DNA of 64,000 nt from Sulfurospirillum diekertiae. Its GTDB lineage: Bacteria; Campylobacterota; Campylobacteria; Campylobacterales; Sulfurospirillaceae. Shown here piece after piece: positions 1 to 8,937 of this stretch. The position numbers were made by a program, and so were the translations under genes. Below the pieces are notes generated by a model that saw only the letters and a list, made by a program, of their open reading frames with translations, did not search any database and was not told the DNA's origin. Numbering within the stretch: position 1 is the first letter of the stretch; each line of letters begins with the position of its first letter. The stretch lies in NCBI RefSeq assembly GCF_002162315.1, contig NZ_CP021416.1, forward strand, positions 1,438,207-1,502,206, read 5' to 3'.

Positions 1-64
1 ACGGGAATCGGACCCGCTACTTTCAGCTTGGGAAGCTAACACTCTACCAATGAGTTACACCCGC
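1..64 (-). tRNA. tRNA-Gly (anticodon CCC), 3' end cut by window edge
   Basis: Read on the minus strand, the acceptor 5' strand GCGGGTG starts at base 64, followed by a D-arm, a 5-bp anticodon stem (TTAGC/GCTGA) closing the loop TTCCCAA, and a T-stem GCGGG/CCCGT. The central loop triplet CCC decodes GGG glycine codons. The last bases of the acceptor 3' strand and any CCA lie outside the window. The T-loop reads TCCGATT instead of the near-universal TTCGATT, so position 55 is C instead of U. That is either a real oddity or a base error. Confidence 0.85.
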
Positions 65-139
65 ATTTTAGAGGTGACATTATAGCATATCAAACTGATG
101 TATACTTTTACATGTAAAAATTTTAGTTTGAAAGTGGAG

Positions 140-145
140 TATAAT
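140..145 (+). promoter_or_regulatory. Putative -10 box for the VIT1-like gene
   Basis: TATAAT lies 31 bases before the ATG at 176. A palindrome copy (108-117) sits just upstream, over the -35 region. A good ribosome-binding site (AAAGGAG) precedes the start codon. No convincing -35 hexamer is visible, which is usual for sigma-70 promoters of Campylobacterota. Confidence 0.5.
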
Positions 146-175
146 GTTTGAGCATTAAATGGCAAAGGAGCTAAG

Positions 176-1048
176 ATGACACACGGTATAAACGTTAAAA
201 AGGCATTGAAGCAGCAACAAAATGAACTCGATGATTTTACAATTTACAGTATGCTCTCCAAGTCTGATAAAAATGGAGCCAATCAAACCATTTTTCACAA
301 AATTGCTGAAGAAGAGAAAAGACATTACCTCTATCTCAAAACCTATACGAATCAAGAACAACGACCTCGTCCTCACGTTGTTTTCTTTTATCTTTTACTT
401 TCCAAAATTGTGGGTATCTCTTTTACGCTAAAATTTTTAGAGAAACGTGAAGAGGGTGCTAAAGCATTTTATCAAGAGCTTATCGCCATCGATCCAAAAG
501 CAGAAGGTATTTTTGAACAGGAAATGCACCATGAAATAGAGCTCATTGACATGTTACATGACAAAAAGCTCCTCTATGCCGGTGCTATTGTTTTAGGAAT
601 GAACGATGCCTTGGTTGAGTTAACGGGAACACTCAGTGGTATTGCTTTGGCATTTGATCGAAGTATTGTGGTAGGTGTTACAGGGCTTATTATGGGTATT
701 GCAGCAGCACTGTCGATGGCAGGTTCTGCCTATTTGGAATCCAAAGAAAATATAGGGGATGAAGTCAAACCCTTAACGTATGCTCTTTATACAGGCATTT
801 CGTATATTTTGACAACAGCACTGCTTGTTGCGCCTTTTTTTATCATAAATCAGATATCCGTAGCGATTATTTGGATGTTTATTGGAGCAATTTTAACCAT
901 TTTTTTATACAATTTTTATATTTCGGTCGCAAAAGACTTGTCGTTTTGGCTACGTGTGCGTGAAATGTCTTATATTACCTTTGGTGTTGCGCTGATCTCA
1001 TTTGGTATTGGTTATGTGGTTAAACACTATTTTGGCATTGAAATATAA
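176..1048 (+). CDS. Ferritin-like/VIT1 family membrane iron (Fe/Mn) transporter, MbfA-like
   Basis: The 290-residue protein joins an N-terminal ferritin-like (rubrerythrin-type) helical domain, about residues 1-130, to a VIT1/CCC1 membrane domain, about 131-290. The first part carries EEEKRH (about 45-50) and EQEMHHE (about 114-120), the spaced Glu/His residues expected of a di-iron site. The second opens with GMNDALVELTG (141-151), the VIT1 signature, followed by four to five hydrophobic segments. Proteins of this layout (membrane-bound ferritin A of rhizobia) export iron from the cytoplasm and protect against iron-driven peroxide stress. The start has a strong ribosome-binding site (GCAAAGGAG). 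It stands as a single gene before fumC. Substrate choice between Fe and Mn cannot be read from sequence. Confidence 0.85.
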   Translation: MTHGINVKKALKQQQNELDDFTIYSMLSKSDKNGANQTIFHKIAEEEKRHYLYLKTYTNQEQRPRPHVVFFYLLLSKIVGISFTLKFLEKREEGAKAFYQELIAIDPKAEGIFEQEMHHEIELIDMLHDKKLLYAGAIVLGMNDALVELTGTLSGIALAFDRSIVVGVTGLIMGIAAALSMAGSAYLESKENIGDEVKPLTYALYTGISYILTTALLVAPFFIINQISVAIIWMFIGAILTIFLYNFYISVAKDLSFWLRVREMSYITFGVALISFGIGYVVKHYFGIEI

Positions 1049-1113
1049 GATGAATGATAGAATTTTGATGTAATTTTTAAAAAGAGAGATTTTTTTTAAA
1101 AACTTGCCTGTGC

Positions 1114-1119
1114 CATAAT
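1114..1119 (+). promoter_or_regulatory. Putative -10 box for fumC
   Basis: CATAAT, preceded by TTGCCT at 1104-1109 (weak -35, spacing shorter than ideal), lies 27 bases before the fumC ATG. A GATAAAGGAG ribosome-binding site follows. Confidence 0.4.
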
Positions 1120-1145
1120 GACTCATATGAGATAAAGGAGTTACT

Positions 1146-2537
1146 ATGGATTATAGAATTGAAAAAGATACTATGGGTGAGATCAAAGTTCCTAATGAGC
1201 GTTACTGGGGAGCTCAAACTGAGAGAAGTTTGGAAAATTTTAAAATAGGTACAGAAAAGATGCCAAAAGAGCTTATCCGAGCCTTTGCTCTTTTAAAACG
1301 CTCTTTAGCAACGGTTAATCAAAAACTGAAAAAACTGGATGGCACAAAAGCAGAGGCGATCGTTCAAGCGTGTGATGAAATTCTTGCTGGCAAATTTGAT
1401 GGTGAATTTCCTCTTGCCATCTGGCAAACAGGCAGTGGTACACAGACCAATATGAACCTAAACGAAGTTATCGCTAACCGTGCAACTGAGATTTTAGGAG
1501 GAGATTTCCGAAAAGAAAAACTCATCCATCCTAATGATCATGTCAATATGTCTCAAAGCTCAAACGATACGTTTCCAACAGCCATGCACATTGCCAGTGT
1601 TATTGAAATAGAAGAGCAACTGCTTCCTTCACTTGAAAAGCTCAAGGAAGCACTACAGGCGAAAGAAAATGAGTTTGCTGGCATCATTAAGATTGGTCGA
1701 ACACATTTACAAGATGCAACACCCCTGACGCTTGGACAAGAGTTTAGCGGGTATCGAAGTATGTTAGAACACTCTTCTTCGCACATTTTACAAGCACTGG
1801 AATCTTTACGTGAACTTGCGATTGGAGGCACAGCTGTAGGAACAGGTATTAATGCGCACCCCAAACTCAGCGAATTTGTCAGTGAAGAGCTGAGCAAACT
1901 GACAGGGAAACATTTTGTCTCAGCTCCCAATAAATTTCATGCCTTAACTTCCCATGATGCCCTTGTCTTTGCAAGTGGTGCCAATAAAGGCTTAGCAGCA
2001 AACTTGATGAAAATTGCCAATGACATTAGATGGTTGGCTTCAGGTCCAAGATGTGGCATCGGTGAACTCTCTATTCCTGAAAATGAGCCAGGAAGTTCCA
2101 TTATGCCAGGCAAAGTCAATCCGACTCAAGCTGAAGCGGTCACGATGGTCGCCTGTCAAGTATTTGGTGCTGACACTGCTATTGCCTTTGGTGCAAGTCA
2201 AGGAAACTTTGAGCTCAATGTCTTTAAACCAGTTATTATCCTCAATTTTTTGCAACAAGTCAGGCTTTTGAGCGATGTGATGGAGTCATTTAGAATACAT
2301 TGTGTGGAAGGTATTGAAGCCAATAGCGAAAAGATTGCGTTCAATCTTAACAATTCATTAATGCTCGTCACGGCACTTAATCCCTATATCGGCTACGAAA
2401 ATGCAGCAAAAGTCGCCAAATTAGCGCATAAAGAGCATTCAAGTCTTAAAGAGGCATGTGTGAAACTTTCACTTTTGACACCAGAAGAGTTTGATCGTTA
2501 TGTCATTCCTTCTGAAATGATCCATCCAAAAGCGTAA
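1146..2537 (+). CDS. fumC: Class II fumarate hydratase
   Basis: This 463-residue cytoplasmic enzyme interconverts fumarate and L-malate. It is an oxygen-stable, cofactor-free homotetramer of the fumarase/aspartase superfamily. The superfamily signature [11 protein letters not shown] lies at about 316-326 and holds the mobile catalytic Ser loop. SGTQTNMN (about 98-105) and the SSNDTFPT motif (about 138-145) supply the other substrate-binding regions. Length and both ends match the family. In a respiratory epsilonproteobacterium it would serve the (often reversed or branched) citric acid cycle and fumarate respiration. The gene is monocistronic, with its own promoter and a hairpin terminator directly behind it. 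Confidence 0.96.
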   Translation: MDYRIEKDTMGEIKVPNERYWGAQTERSLENFKIGTEKMPKELIRAFALLKRSLATVNQKLKKLDGTKAEAIVQACDEILAGKFDGEFPLAIWQTGSGTQTNMNLNEVIANRATEILGGDFRKEKLIHPNDHVNMSQSSNDTFPTAMHIASVIEIEEQLLPSLEKLKEALQAKENEFAGIIKIGRTHLQDATPLTLGQEFSGYRSMLEHSSSHILQALESLRELAIGGTAVGTGINAHPKLSEFVSEELSKLTGKHFVSAPNKFHALTSHDALVFASGANKGLAANLMKIANDIRWLASGPRCGIGELSIPENEPGSSIMPGKVNPTQAEAVTMVACQVFGADTAIAFGASQGNFELNVFKPVIILNFLQQVRLLSDVMESFRIHCVEGIEANSEKIAFNLNNSLMLVTALNPYIGYENAAKVAKLAHKEHSSLKEACVKLSLLTPEEFDRYVIPSEMIHPKA

Positions 2538-2546
2538 AAAATGTAG

Positions 2547-2579
2547 AGCGTAGTAACTTCTTTTTGCTACTACGCTTTA
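2547..2579 (+). terminator. Hairpin terminator after fumC
   Basis: A perfect 9-bp stem (AGCGTAGTA at 2547-2555 with TACTACGCT at 2568-2576) encloses a T-rich loop, 10 bases after the fumC stop. The short T-run after the stem merges into a palindrome copy at 2577-2586. Confidence 0.7.
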
Positions 2580-2646
2580 CATGTAATAGTTTTGTGACTA
2601 CGGTATGCCTTTTGCATAAACTCCTTTAAATTTTTAAGGAGTGATT

Positions 2647-3144
2647 ATGGAAACAATCATCAAAGGTGTCAGCAAACCATTATTGAAAAATGAGCGGAAA
2701 ATAGGCTCAGAGGCTCCTGCAATCATTTTAGAAATGCTCAATGGTGAGATGAAAGTCATCGGTATGATGGCAACCAAAGTGCAAGTGATGATCACCTTAC
2801 CTTTTCAAAATTCATTGAGTAAAGAGCTTTTAAACATCATTGAGAAATACCAAGAACAAGCATTTATTTATCTTATCTGTAGTACCAAATTAGAAGAAGA
2901 GGTCAATATAGAAAATTCATCTGTTGATTTTGTAGAATTTTCAAAGAAATTTGGGGTTTATATTGATGAAACACTCTGTGCAAAATCTCTTTTTATCATC
3001 AACAAAGATGGTCAATTTGTCTATAAAGAGATCACCAAGGATGTTGAAGATGCATTTGATCTTGAGATGTTTGAGACAAAGCTTGATGAAGCGATTCATT
3101 TCAAGAAAAAAGGGCACGTACATGAGACTTGGATGGGCGCATGA
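2647..3144 (+). CDS. Tpx-like (thiol peroxidase fold) protein without the peroxidatic Cys
   Basis: The 165-residue protein has the frame of atypical 2-Cys peroxiredoxins of the Tpx group: an early VGSxAP-like element (IGSEAPAII, about 19-27) and a late segment LCAKSLFIINKDGQFVYKEI (about 110-129) like the LLARAV..D.....Y motif of Tpx. Where Tpx has VPSLDTxVC, this protein reads TLPFQNSLSK, so the catalytic Cys is absent. Two other Cys (about 80 and 111) remain. A GTG at 2641 lies in frame but abuts the Shine-Dalgarno AAGGAG, so ATG 2647 is the better start. The stop overlaps the start of the ankyrin gene by 4 bases (ATGA), which suggests coupled translation. It may be a redox-inactive or chaperone-like partner. 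Function is not proven. Confidence 0.55.
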   Translation: METIIKGVSKPLLKNERKIGSEAPAIILEMLNGEMKVIGMMATKVQVMITLPFQNSLSKELLNIIEKYQEQAFIYLICSTKLEEEVNIENSSVDFVEFSKKFGVYIDETLCAKSLFIINKDGQFVYKEITKDVEDAFDLEMFETKLDEAIHFKKKGHVHETWMGA

Positions 3145-3581
3145 GTGAGCAAACTTTACTTTGGCTTTCAGCTAATGGCTATGATGCCAATGATTTAAAT
3201 TTCGTTGGTAAGTATGGTAACTCTGCACTGATGAAAGCAGTGCGGGAAGCCAATATTTCCGTTACCAAAGAGCTCATCGAAGCGGGAGTGGATCTGGAAC
3301 TTAAAAATATTGATGGCAATACCGCCATTTGGAATGCCTGTTTTGGTGGGGACTTCACCTGTGTGGAACTTTTGGTAAAAGCGGGTATCCAACTGGATAA
3401 TCAAAATGACAATGGTGTAACGGCATTGATGTACTGTGCCAGTTCAGGGAAAGAGGAAATGACAAAGCTTTTGTTGGCATCTCATGCTGATACAACCATC
3501 GCGAATTTAGATGGCTTTAAAGCAATTGATCTCGCGAGCACACCGACTATTTATAAGATGCTAAAAGCAAGTATTCACTAA
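3141..3581 (+). CDS. Ankyrin repeat protein
   Basis: The 146-residue protein holds three to four ankyrin repeats: GNSALMKAVREA..., GNTAIWNACFGG..., GVTALMYCASSG... and a last partial repeat DGFKAIDLAS. Each has the usual A-x-x-x-G/A then LL/LI-x-x-GA/D pattern. No signal peptide is visible, so it is probably cytoplasmic. The ATG at 3141 overlaps the stop of the Tpx-like gene. A TTG further upstream is possible but has no ribosome-binding site. A small ankyrin protein translated with a peroxide-defence gene recalls Cj1386 beside katA of C. jejuni and AnkB beside katB of Pseudomonas, so a helper role for a redox protein is a reasonable inference. Confidence 0.85.
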   Translation: MSEQTLLWLSANGYDANDLNFVGKYGNSALMKAVREANISVTKELIEAGVDLELKNIDGNTAIWNACFGGDFTCVELLVKAGIQLDNQNDNGVTALMYCASSGKEEMTKLLLASHADTTIANLDGFKAIDLASTPTIYKMLKASIH

Positions 3582-3611
3582 AAAATATCTTTACATGTAA
3601 AGATGGTTGGC

Positions 3612-4913
3612 TCACTGTTGAGTGAGGACTTTTTTTTCAAAAATGCCCCAACCACACTCAAGCCAGAGACGTGCACTTTGATTAAATAGTTCACTTTGTA
3701 GGGTTGCTACTTTAGCTTTTGTACTTGCCAAGTTGGCAATAGCACGGCTAAGTTCATCGGCACTGATGAGTTGGTTATCAAAACGTCCTTGTGTAAGGTT
3801 GGTATAGGATTCACTGGCTTTTTCTTCGAGTTTTGCGCTTTGAAGCTCGGCATTAAGTGTTTTAATCTCAAGCTCTGTATTTTCCACTTCAAGGGCGACT
3901 TGTTGCTTGTATTCTTCTAAATTGAAAAAAGCAGACATCTTAGAAGCGCGTGCTGCATCAATGGTATGTGTATCACTAAAGCCATTAAATAGATTCCATG
4001 AAGCACTCAATCCTACATAACTTTTATCAGCATTGGTATAGCCATCACCATTGAGCTCGAGTGAGTCACCTTGCCCCTTCAAAACACCCACCATCGCAAT
4101 GGTGGGATAATTTTTACTTTTGGCAAGCTCAACACTGCTTTGTGCGACGTCAATCGCTTTTGCCATGACATGTAAATCTTCACGTTCATTTAAGGCGATC
4201 TCTTTTGCTCCATCACCATTGGGTATTTCAAAGGTTTGAAGGGTATTTGCTTGAAGCGTTTCTATTTTGGTATTGACGATCAGTGAGAGTTGGTTGAGAA
4301 GCTGTTTTTTTTGATTTTGATGGTGAAGCAGTTGCGCTTCAATATCATATTTTTTAGCTTCGATCGCGTAGAGTTCGCTTTGAGCCAAAAGTCCATTGGT
4401 GTAAAATCCTTTGGCTTTTTGATATGCTTGATTAATGGCAAGCTCTGAGCTTTTTAAAGCGTCAATAACTCTCTCTTCAGCGATAATAGCGCTAAAAAGT
4501 TGCGTGACATGCATGGCAAGATTTCGCTTCAGATTGGTCAGTTTAAGCATTGCTTGCTCATTTTCTAAGCGGGCTTTATCAATGGTTGCTGAAATAGCAA
4601 AACCCGTAAAAAGTGGATAACTTAAAATGAGTGCACCCTCAAGATGTCTACGTGTCCCCACATCGGCTTTGGTAACAGGAAAAGAGGGAAGATGGAGCGT
4701 CATGTTAGGAATTTCATTAAACTCAATGGCGCTCAGTGTAGCATCCAAGGCTGGAAGGTTTTTCCCTAGTGCTGCTTGATAGAGTGATTCTGAAGCACTT
4801 TCAAGTTCTTTAGCACTTTTATAGCTATTACTTTTCTCCAACAAATTTAAAAGTTCCGTGTATGTTTGTGCACAAAGACACAAAGGAAATAAAAGTAGCA
4901 GTAAACGTCGCAT
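3612..4913 (-). CDS. TolC-family outer-membrane efflux protein
   Basis: The 433-residue protein starts with a clear signal peptide (MRRLLLLLFPLCLCAQ). It consists of two similar halves rich in long amphipathic helices with the Ala/Leu/Gln/Glu pattern of TolC hairpins, interrupted by two strand regions (about 75-120 and 270-315, the latter with VGLSASWNLFNGF, typical of outer-membrane factors). It would form a trimeric channel through the outer membrane. It is divergent from the HlyD-ABC operon starting at 5044 and is most likely the exit duct for that pump. Its 3' end converges with the ankyrin gene, and an 18-bp extended palindrome copy (centre about 3595) lies between the two. Confidence 0.9.
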   Translation of the reverse strand: MRRLLLLLFPLCLCAQTYTELLNLLEKSNSYKSAKELESASESLYQAALGKNLPALDATLSAIEFNEIPNMTLHLPSFPVTKADVGTRRHLEGALILSYPLFTGFAISATIDKARLENEQAMLKLTNLKRNLAMHVTQLFSAIIAEERVIDALKSSELAINQAYQKAKGFYTNGLLAQSELYAIEAKKYDIEAQLLHHQNQKKQLLNQLSLIVNTKIETLQANTLQTFEIPNGDGAKEIALNEREDLHVMAKAIDVAQSSVELAKSKNYPTIAMVGVLKGQGDSLELNGDGYTNADKSYVGLSASWNLFNGFSDTHTIDAARASKMSAFFNLEEYKQQVALEVENTELEIKTLNAELQSAKLEEKASESYTNLTQGRFDNQLISADELSRAIANLASTKAKVATLQSELFNQSARLWLECGWGIFEKKVLTQQ

Positions 4914-5010
4914 GAACCGTCCTTGCGAAACATCATGATTATAGTGTTAATAGTATTGCTAATAGCGTTAAATTGCTCTTAATTTAGGTAAAAATATACC
5001 AAAGAAGTTA

Positions 5011-5016
5011 TATAAT
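5011..5016 (+). promoter_or_regulatory. Putative -10 box for the ABC export operon
   Basis: TATAAT lies 28 bases before the ATG of the membrane fusion gene, followed by an AAGGAG ribosome-binding site. The 130-base gap to tolC must also hold the promoter for that divergent gene. I see no clear operator. Confidence 0.5.
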
Positions 5017-5043
5017 AGTTTACTCTTCAACCAAGGAGCGTGA

Positions 5044-6201
5044 ATGTTAGAAAAACTCAAACAGTATCGTTTAGGTGTGGCTATTTTAGCTTTGGTCTTA
5101 ATTGCTTCGGGACTTATTATCCATAAACTCATTGCTCCAACGCTTGCAGCCAATTTAGTTCAAGGTTCTGGACGTATGGATGGTGATTTGATAAATTTAA
5201 ATGCCAAGTATGCAGGGCGTATTTCTACTTTAAACATTCAAGAAGGGCAACACGTTGAGCTAGGTCAAAACATAGCCGTCCTTGCAAGCGAGGAATATGA
5301 AGCGCAAAAGGCACAAATAGAAGCCCAAATAAGTGCACGAACACAAGAGTTAAACGCCAAAGAGACAGAGCTTGAAATTGCTTCCAAAACCATTCCTGAA
5401 ACACTCTCAAAAGCCAAGGACAATCTCTCTATTAAACAACATCAACGCACAGAACTTGATAAAAATATCGCCTCACAAACCAGTATTTTAGCGCAAGACA
5501 AGCACGATCTTGAGCGTATGAAAAATTTGTTTGAACACAATCTCATCGAAAAGCGTCAGGTGGAAACCGCAGCGCTCAAATTCCAAACCAGTGGCGATTT
5601 ACTGGCAGGATTACAACAAAAAAGAGAGCAACTCAGTCTTGCAATCAATGTTGCCAACAGCGAGCTCATCGAAGCAACAGCGCATCAAAAAACATTACGT
5701 GCCTTGGAACAAGGTATCGAGGCACTCAAGTCATCCCTGAAAGCGTTAGAAGCGTCTAAAACTCAAATCGAAGCGATCTTACATGAGATGATATTGCGTT
5801 CTTCTGTGAATGGCGTTGTCGTGGAAAAAATTGCCAATCAAGGTGAAGTCATCGGGGCTGGAAGTGTGGTTGCTACCTTGCTTGATCCAAACTCCCTTTA
5901 TCTAAAAATATTTGTCGATACCAAACAAAATGGAAACCTTCAGGTTGGCAATGATGCCGTCATCTTTTTAGATGGAAAACCCAATGAACCCATCCAAGCT
6001 AAAGTCGTGCGCATTGAGCAAAAAGCGGAGTTTACTCCCAAAGAGGTCAGTGTTCCGAGTGATCGCATTCAAAGGGTTTTTGCTTTACATGTAAAACCCC
6101 TTTCACCACAACCAACGCTCAAACTGGGCATTCCTGCTGTTGGTGTTGTCTCCATGGATGGCAAAGGGTTACCAAAGAGTTTAAACAACGTTCCTGAATG
6201 A
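5044..6201 (+). CDS. HlyD-family membrane fusion protein (YbhG-like)
   Basis: The 385-residue periplasmic adaptor has one N-terminal membrane anchor (about 13-34), a split lipoyl/barrel-sandwich domain (about 45-85 with VELGQNIAVL, and again about 255-290 with SSVNGVVVEKIANQGEVI), and a long antiparallel coiled coil in between (about 90-250, rich in Glu/Lys/Gln/Ala). It links the inner-membrane ABC-2 exporter encoded next to a TolC channel. The next gene begins 7 bases after its stop. One palindrome copy (6085) encodes Leu-His-Val near the C-terminus. The substrate is unknown. YbhG/YhiI relatives handle drugs and cationic compounds. Confidence 0.9.
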   Translation: MLEKLKQYRLGVAILALVLIASGLIIHKLIAPTLAANLVQGSGRMDGDLINLNAKYAGRISTLNIQEGQHVELGQNIAVLASEEYEAQKAQIEAQISARTQELNAKETELEIASKTIPETLSKAKDNLSIKQHQRTELDKNIASQTSILAQDKHDLERMKNLFEHNLIEKRQVETAALKFQTSGDLLAGLQQKREQLSLAINVANSELIEATAHQKTLRALEQGIEALKSSLKALEASKTQIEAILHEMILRSSVNGVVVEKIANQGEVIGAGSVVATLLDPNSLYLKIFVDTKQNGNLQVGNDAVIFLDGKPNEPIQAKVVRIEQKAEFTPKEVSVPSDRIQRVFALHVKPLSPQPTLKLGIPAVGVVSMDGKGLPKSLNNVPE

Positions 6202-6208
6202 GTCTAGT

Positions 6209-7823
6209 ATGGAATTAAACGTTCATAACGTCAGTGTCCATCATAAAAAAACGTTTAGGCATTGCTGGGGCAAATTTATCTGCACAAGAGGGTGAGATCA
6301 TCGGCTTTATTGGTGCGGATGGTGCTGGTAAAAGTTCTCTTATTCATGCTATAGCAGGGGTTATTCCATTTGAAGGTGATGTCACATTTAACGGAGTGAC
6401 ATACCATTCACCTAAAGAGGCTGAACCGCTTAAAGCCTCCATCGGACTGATGCCTCAGGGTATTGGGTTGGTGCTGTATGAACTTTTAACCATTGATGAG
6501 CATCTTCGTTTTTTTGCCAATATTCACAATATCTATCAAGACAGTGTCTTTGAAGCCTACAAGCTACGTCTTTTAAAAATGGCTGGTCTGGATGCCTTTC
6601 AAGATCGTCAAGCAGGAAAACTGAGTGGTGGTATGATGCAAAAGCTCTCACTGATCTGTACACTCTTACACCGTCCCAAACTACTCCTTTTGGATGAGCC
6701 GACCACAGGTGTTGATCCATTGAGCCGTATTGAGCTCTGGGAAATTCTTGATGAGATACGCAAGTCTGAAGGAACAATCTCTATCATCAGCACTGCGTAC
6801 ATGCAAGAAGCTGCTAAGATGGATAGAATCTTACTCTTTGACGAGCAAGAGATCATTGCGCAAGGTACTTCAAGTGAATTGATAGATTCTGTTCGATCAA
6901 TGAGTTATGTTGAGGGTATCACAACAGAAGAACCTTGCATTCATACCTTACATGCGACTTATTGTCTGAGTGCTTTAGAGGAAAGACATATCGAACCGAG
7001 TCTTGAAGCGCTCTTTTTTGTTAATGCCCTTCAAAAAGGCAGAAAAATGCCCCTCATTGAGATTACCAATAAAGAAAAAACCATTGATTTACCCGATATT
7101 GTTATGGAAGCCAAAGGACTCACCAAAATTTTTGGTAGTTTTATTGCCAATGAAAATGTCGATATGACACTTCATAAAGGTGAAATTTTAGGACTTTTGG
7201 GTGCAAATGGTGCAGGAAAAACGACATTTATCAAAATGCTTTTAGGACTTTACCCGATTGATGGAGGAGAGTTAACGCTTCTTGGAAAATCCATTCAAAC
7301 GCAAGAAGATAGACAAGCACTGAAAGCGAGCATTGGTTATGTGAGTCAACATTTTGCACTTTACAATGATATGAGTGTTGAGGAAAATCTACTGTATGCT
7401 GCATCGATGCGGGGTATTACAAACGATGTTGCCAAAAGCCGTATTGCACGTTATGCGTTAGAACTTGGATTTGATGAATTTCTAAACTCGATGCCTCAAG
7501 AACTGCCTCTAGGTATCAATCAGCGCTTTTCGATCGCTTCCGCACTCTTGCATGAACCAGTTATTTTATTTTTAGATGAACCTACTTCTGGGGTTGATTC
7601 CATTGCAAGAGCAAAATTTTGGGAGCTATTAAAACTTCTTAAAGAGCGCTGGGAAATCGCTATTTTGATCACCACCCATTATATGAGTGAAGCCGAATTT
7701 TGTGATCGTGTCGTATTGTTGCGTCAAGGCAAAAAGATCGCCGATCATACGATTGCGGAGTTTTACGCCAAACACCCTAAAGCGCAAAGTTTTGAGGAGA
7801 TTTTCTTGGAGTATTACCGATGA
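6209..7823 (+). CDS. ybhF: Tandem ABC ATPase (YbhF/RbbA type), apparent frameshift near start
   Basis: Two ATP-binding cassettes lie in one chain. Cassette 1 has GADGAGKSS (Walker A), LSGGMMQK (signature) and LLLLDEPTTGVD (Walker B). Cassette 2 has GANGAGKTT, the degenerate signature LPLGINQR typical of the YbhF group, and LFLDEPTSGVD. It would energise the two ABC-2 permeases that follow. As written, the long open frame starts only at GTG 6234. The natural start is ATG 6209 (MELNVHNVSVHHKK), whose frame joins the rest if the A7 run at 6245-6251 loses one base. I infer a base-call error there. The stop overlaps the next start by four bases (ATGA). Confidence 0.88.
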
Positions 7824-8902
7824 AATTGGGTGTCATCAAGGCCTATGTGCTCAAAGAGCTTACGGAGATTGTACGATCTCGCCTAATTATTATGGTTTAT
7901 TTGTTACCTACGATGGTATTGGTACTTTTTGGGTATGGTATTCGAATGGAAGTAACGGGTGCACGTACACTTATTATTGACAACGATCAGAGTCATTATT
8001 CACAGCTACTTGTGAGTAAGTTTGAACACTCTAAATACTTTGATTCTACCATTGAAAAACGAGGTGAAGCTAAGGCGCTTGATGAAATTCATAAAGCTAA
8101 AAGTGACATTCTCATCATCATTCCTGAGAGCTTTGAGAAGCGGCTTTTACATGGGCAATCTACCCAAATCGGTGTCTTTGTGGATGCCGCTTTCCCGATG
8201 CGAGGCTCAACAATGGAGAGTTATGTCAAAGGTGTTGTCCTAGATGCTGCCAGTCAGATGTTTGAGCGCTTAGGAGGCAATGCTCCAACGATTAGCATCA
8301 ACCAGAGGACACTCTTTAACCAAGCAATGCGTGATGAAGATGCTATCGTTCCAGGACTTATTGGGCTTGTTTTACTCATTGCTCCAGCTATTTTGGCTGC
8401 CCTTTTGATCGTTAAAGAGAAAGAGCGAGGGACTATTTTTAATTTTTATGCATCACCACTTTCAAAAGGGGAGTTTATTGCGGCTAAGCTGATCCCCGTG
8501 TTTCTACTGCATTCGATCAATATTTTTATCCTTTTTCTTTGGGCAACATATCTGTTTGAAGTGCCGTTTCGAGGTAGTTTCTTGCTCTATTGGCTCACGT
8601 CTGAGCTCTATTTGATGATTAGTCTCTCCATTGGGATGCTGATTTCTATCGTAACCAGTACGCAAATTGTAGCGGTGGTTTTAACGGTCATTGTGACCAT
8701 CATTCCTGGATTTTTGTATTCAGGTATTTTGATGCCGATCTCTTCAATGATTGGTGTTTCACGCTATGAAGCGCACATTTTTCCGGTGATGTACTACAAC
8801 CATATTCTTTACGATGTCTTTTTAGTGGGAGAAGGGCTGGCTTCATCTAAAACTGTAATGTACATTGTTATTTTGGCCTTTTTATGCTTTTTTTTATGCT
8901 GA
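7820..8902 (+). CDS. ABC-2 type permease, first subunit (YbhS-like)
   Basis: The 360-residue membrane protein has an N-terminal helix (about 20-40), a large periplasmic domain (about 45-170), and five C-terminal membrane segments. EKERGT, the conserved ABC-2 loop, lies at about 197-202. It forms half of the export channel with the next gene. As written it ends at 8902. One base change in the T8 run at 8888-8895 would extend it to a stop at 8923-8925. A further change in the following T7 would give an end in LLKKELK overlapping the next ATG at 8938. Both are compatible with homopolymer error, so the true C-terminus is uncertain. Confidence 0.85.
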   Translation: MKLGVIKAYVLKELTEIVRSRLIIMVYLLPTMVLVLFGYGIRMEVTGARTLIIDNDQSHYSQLLVSKFEHSKYFDSTIEKRGEAKALDEIHKAKSDILIIIPESFEKRLLHGQSTQIGVFVDAAFPMRGSTMESYVKGVVLDAASQMFERLGGNAPTISINQRTLFNQAMRDEDAIVPGLIGLVLLIAPAILAALLIVKEKERGTIFNFYASPLSKGEFIAAKLIPVFLLHSINIFILFLWATYLFEVPFRGSFLLYWLTSELYLMISLSIGMLISIVTSTQIVAVVLTVIVTIIPGFLYSGILMPISSMIGVSRYEAHIFPVMYYNHILYDVFLVGEGLASSKTVMYIVILAFLCFFLC

Positions 8903-8937
8903 CTCTTGGAAGTTTTTTTACTTAAAAAGGAGCTCAA

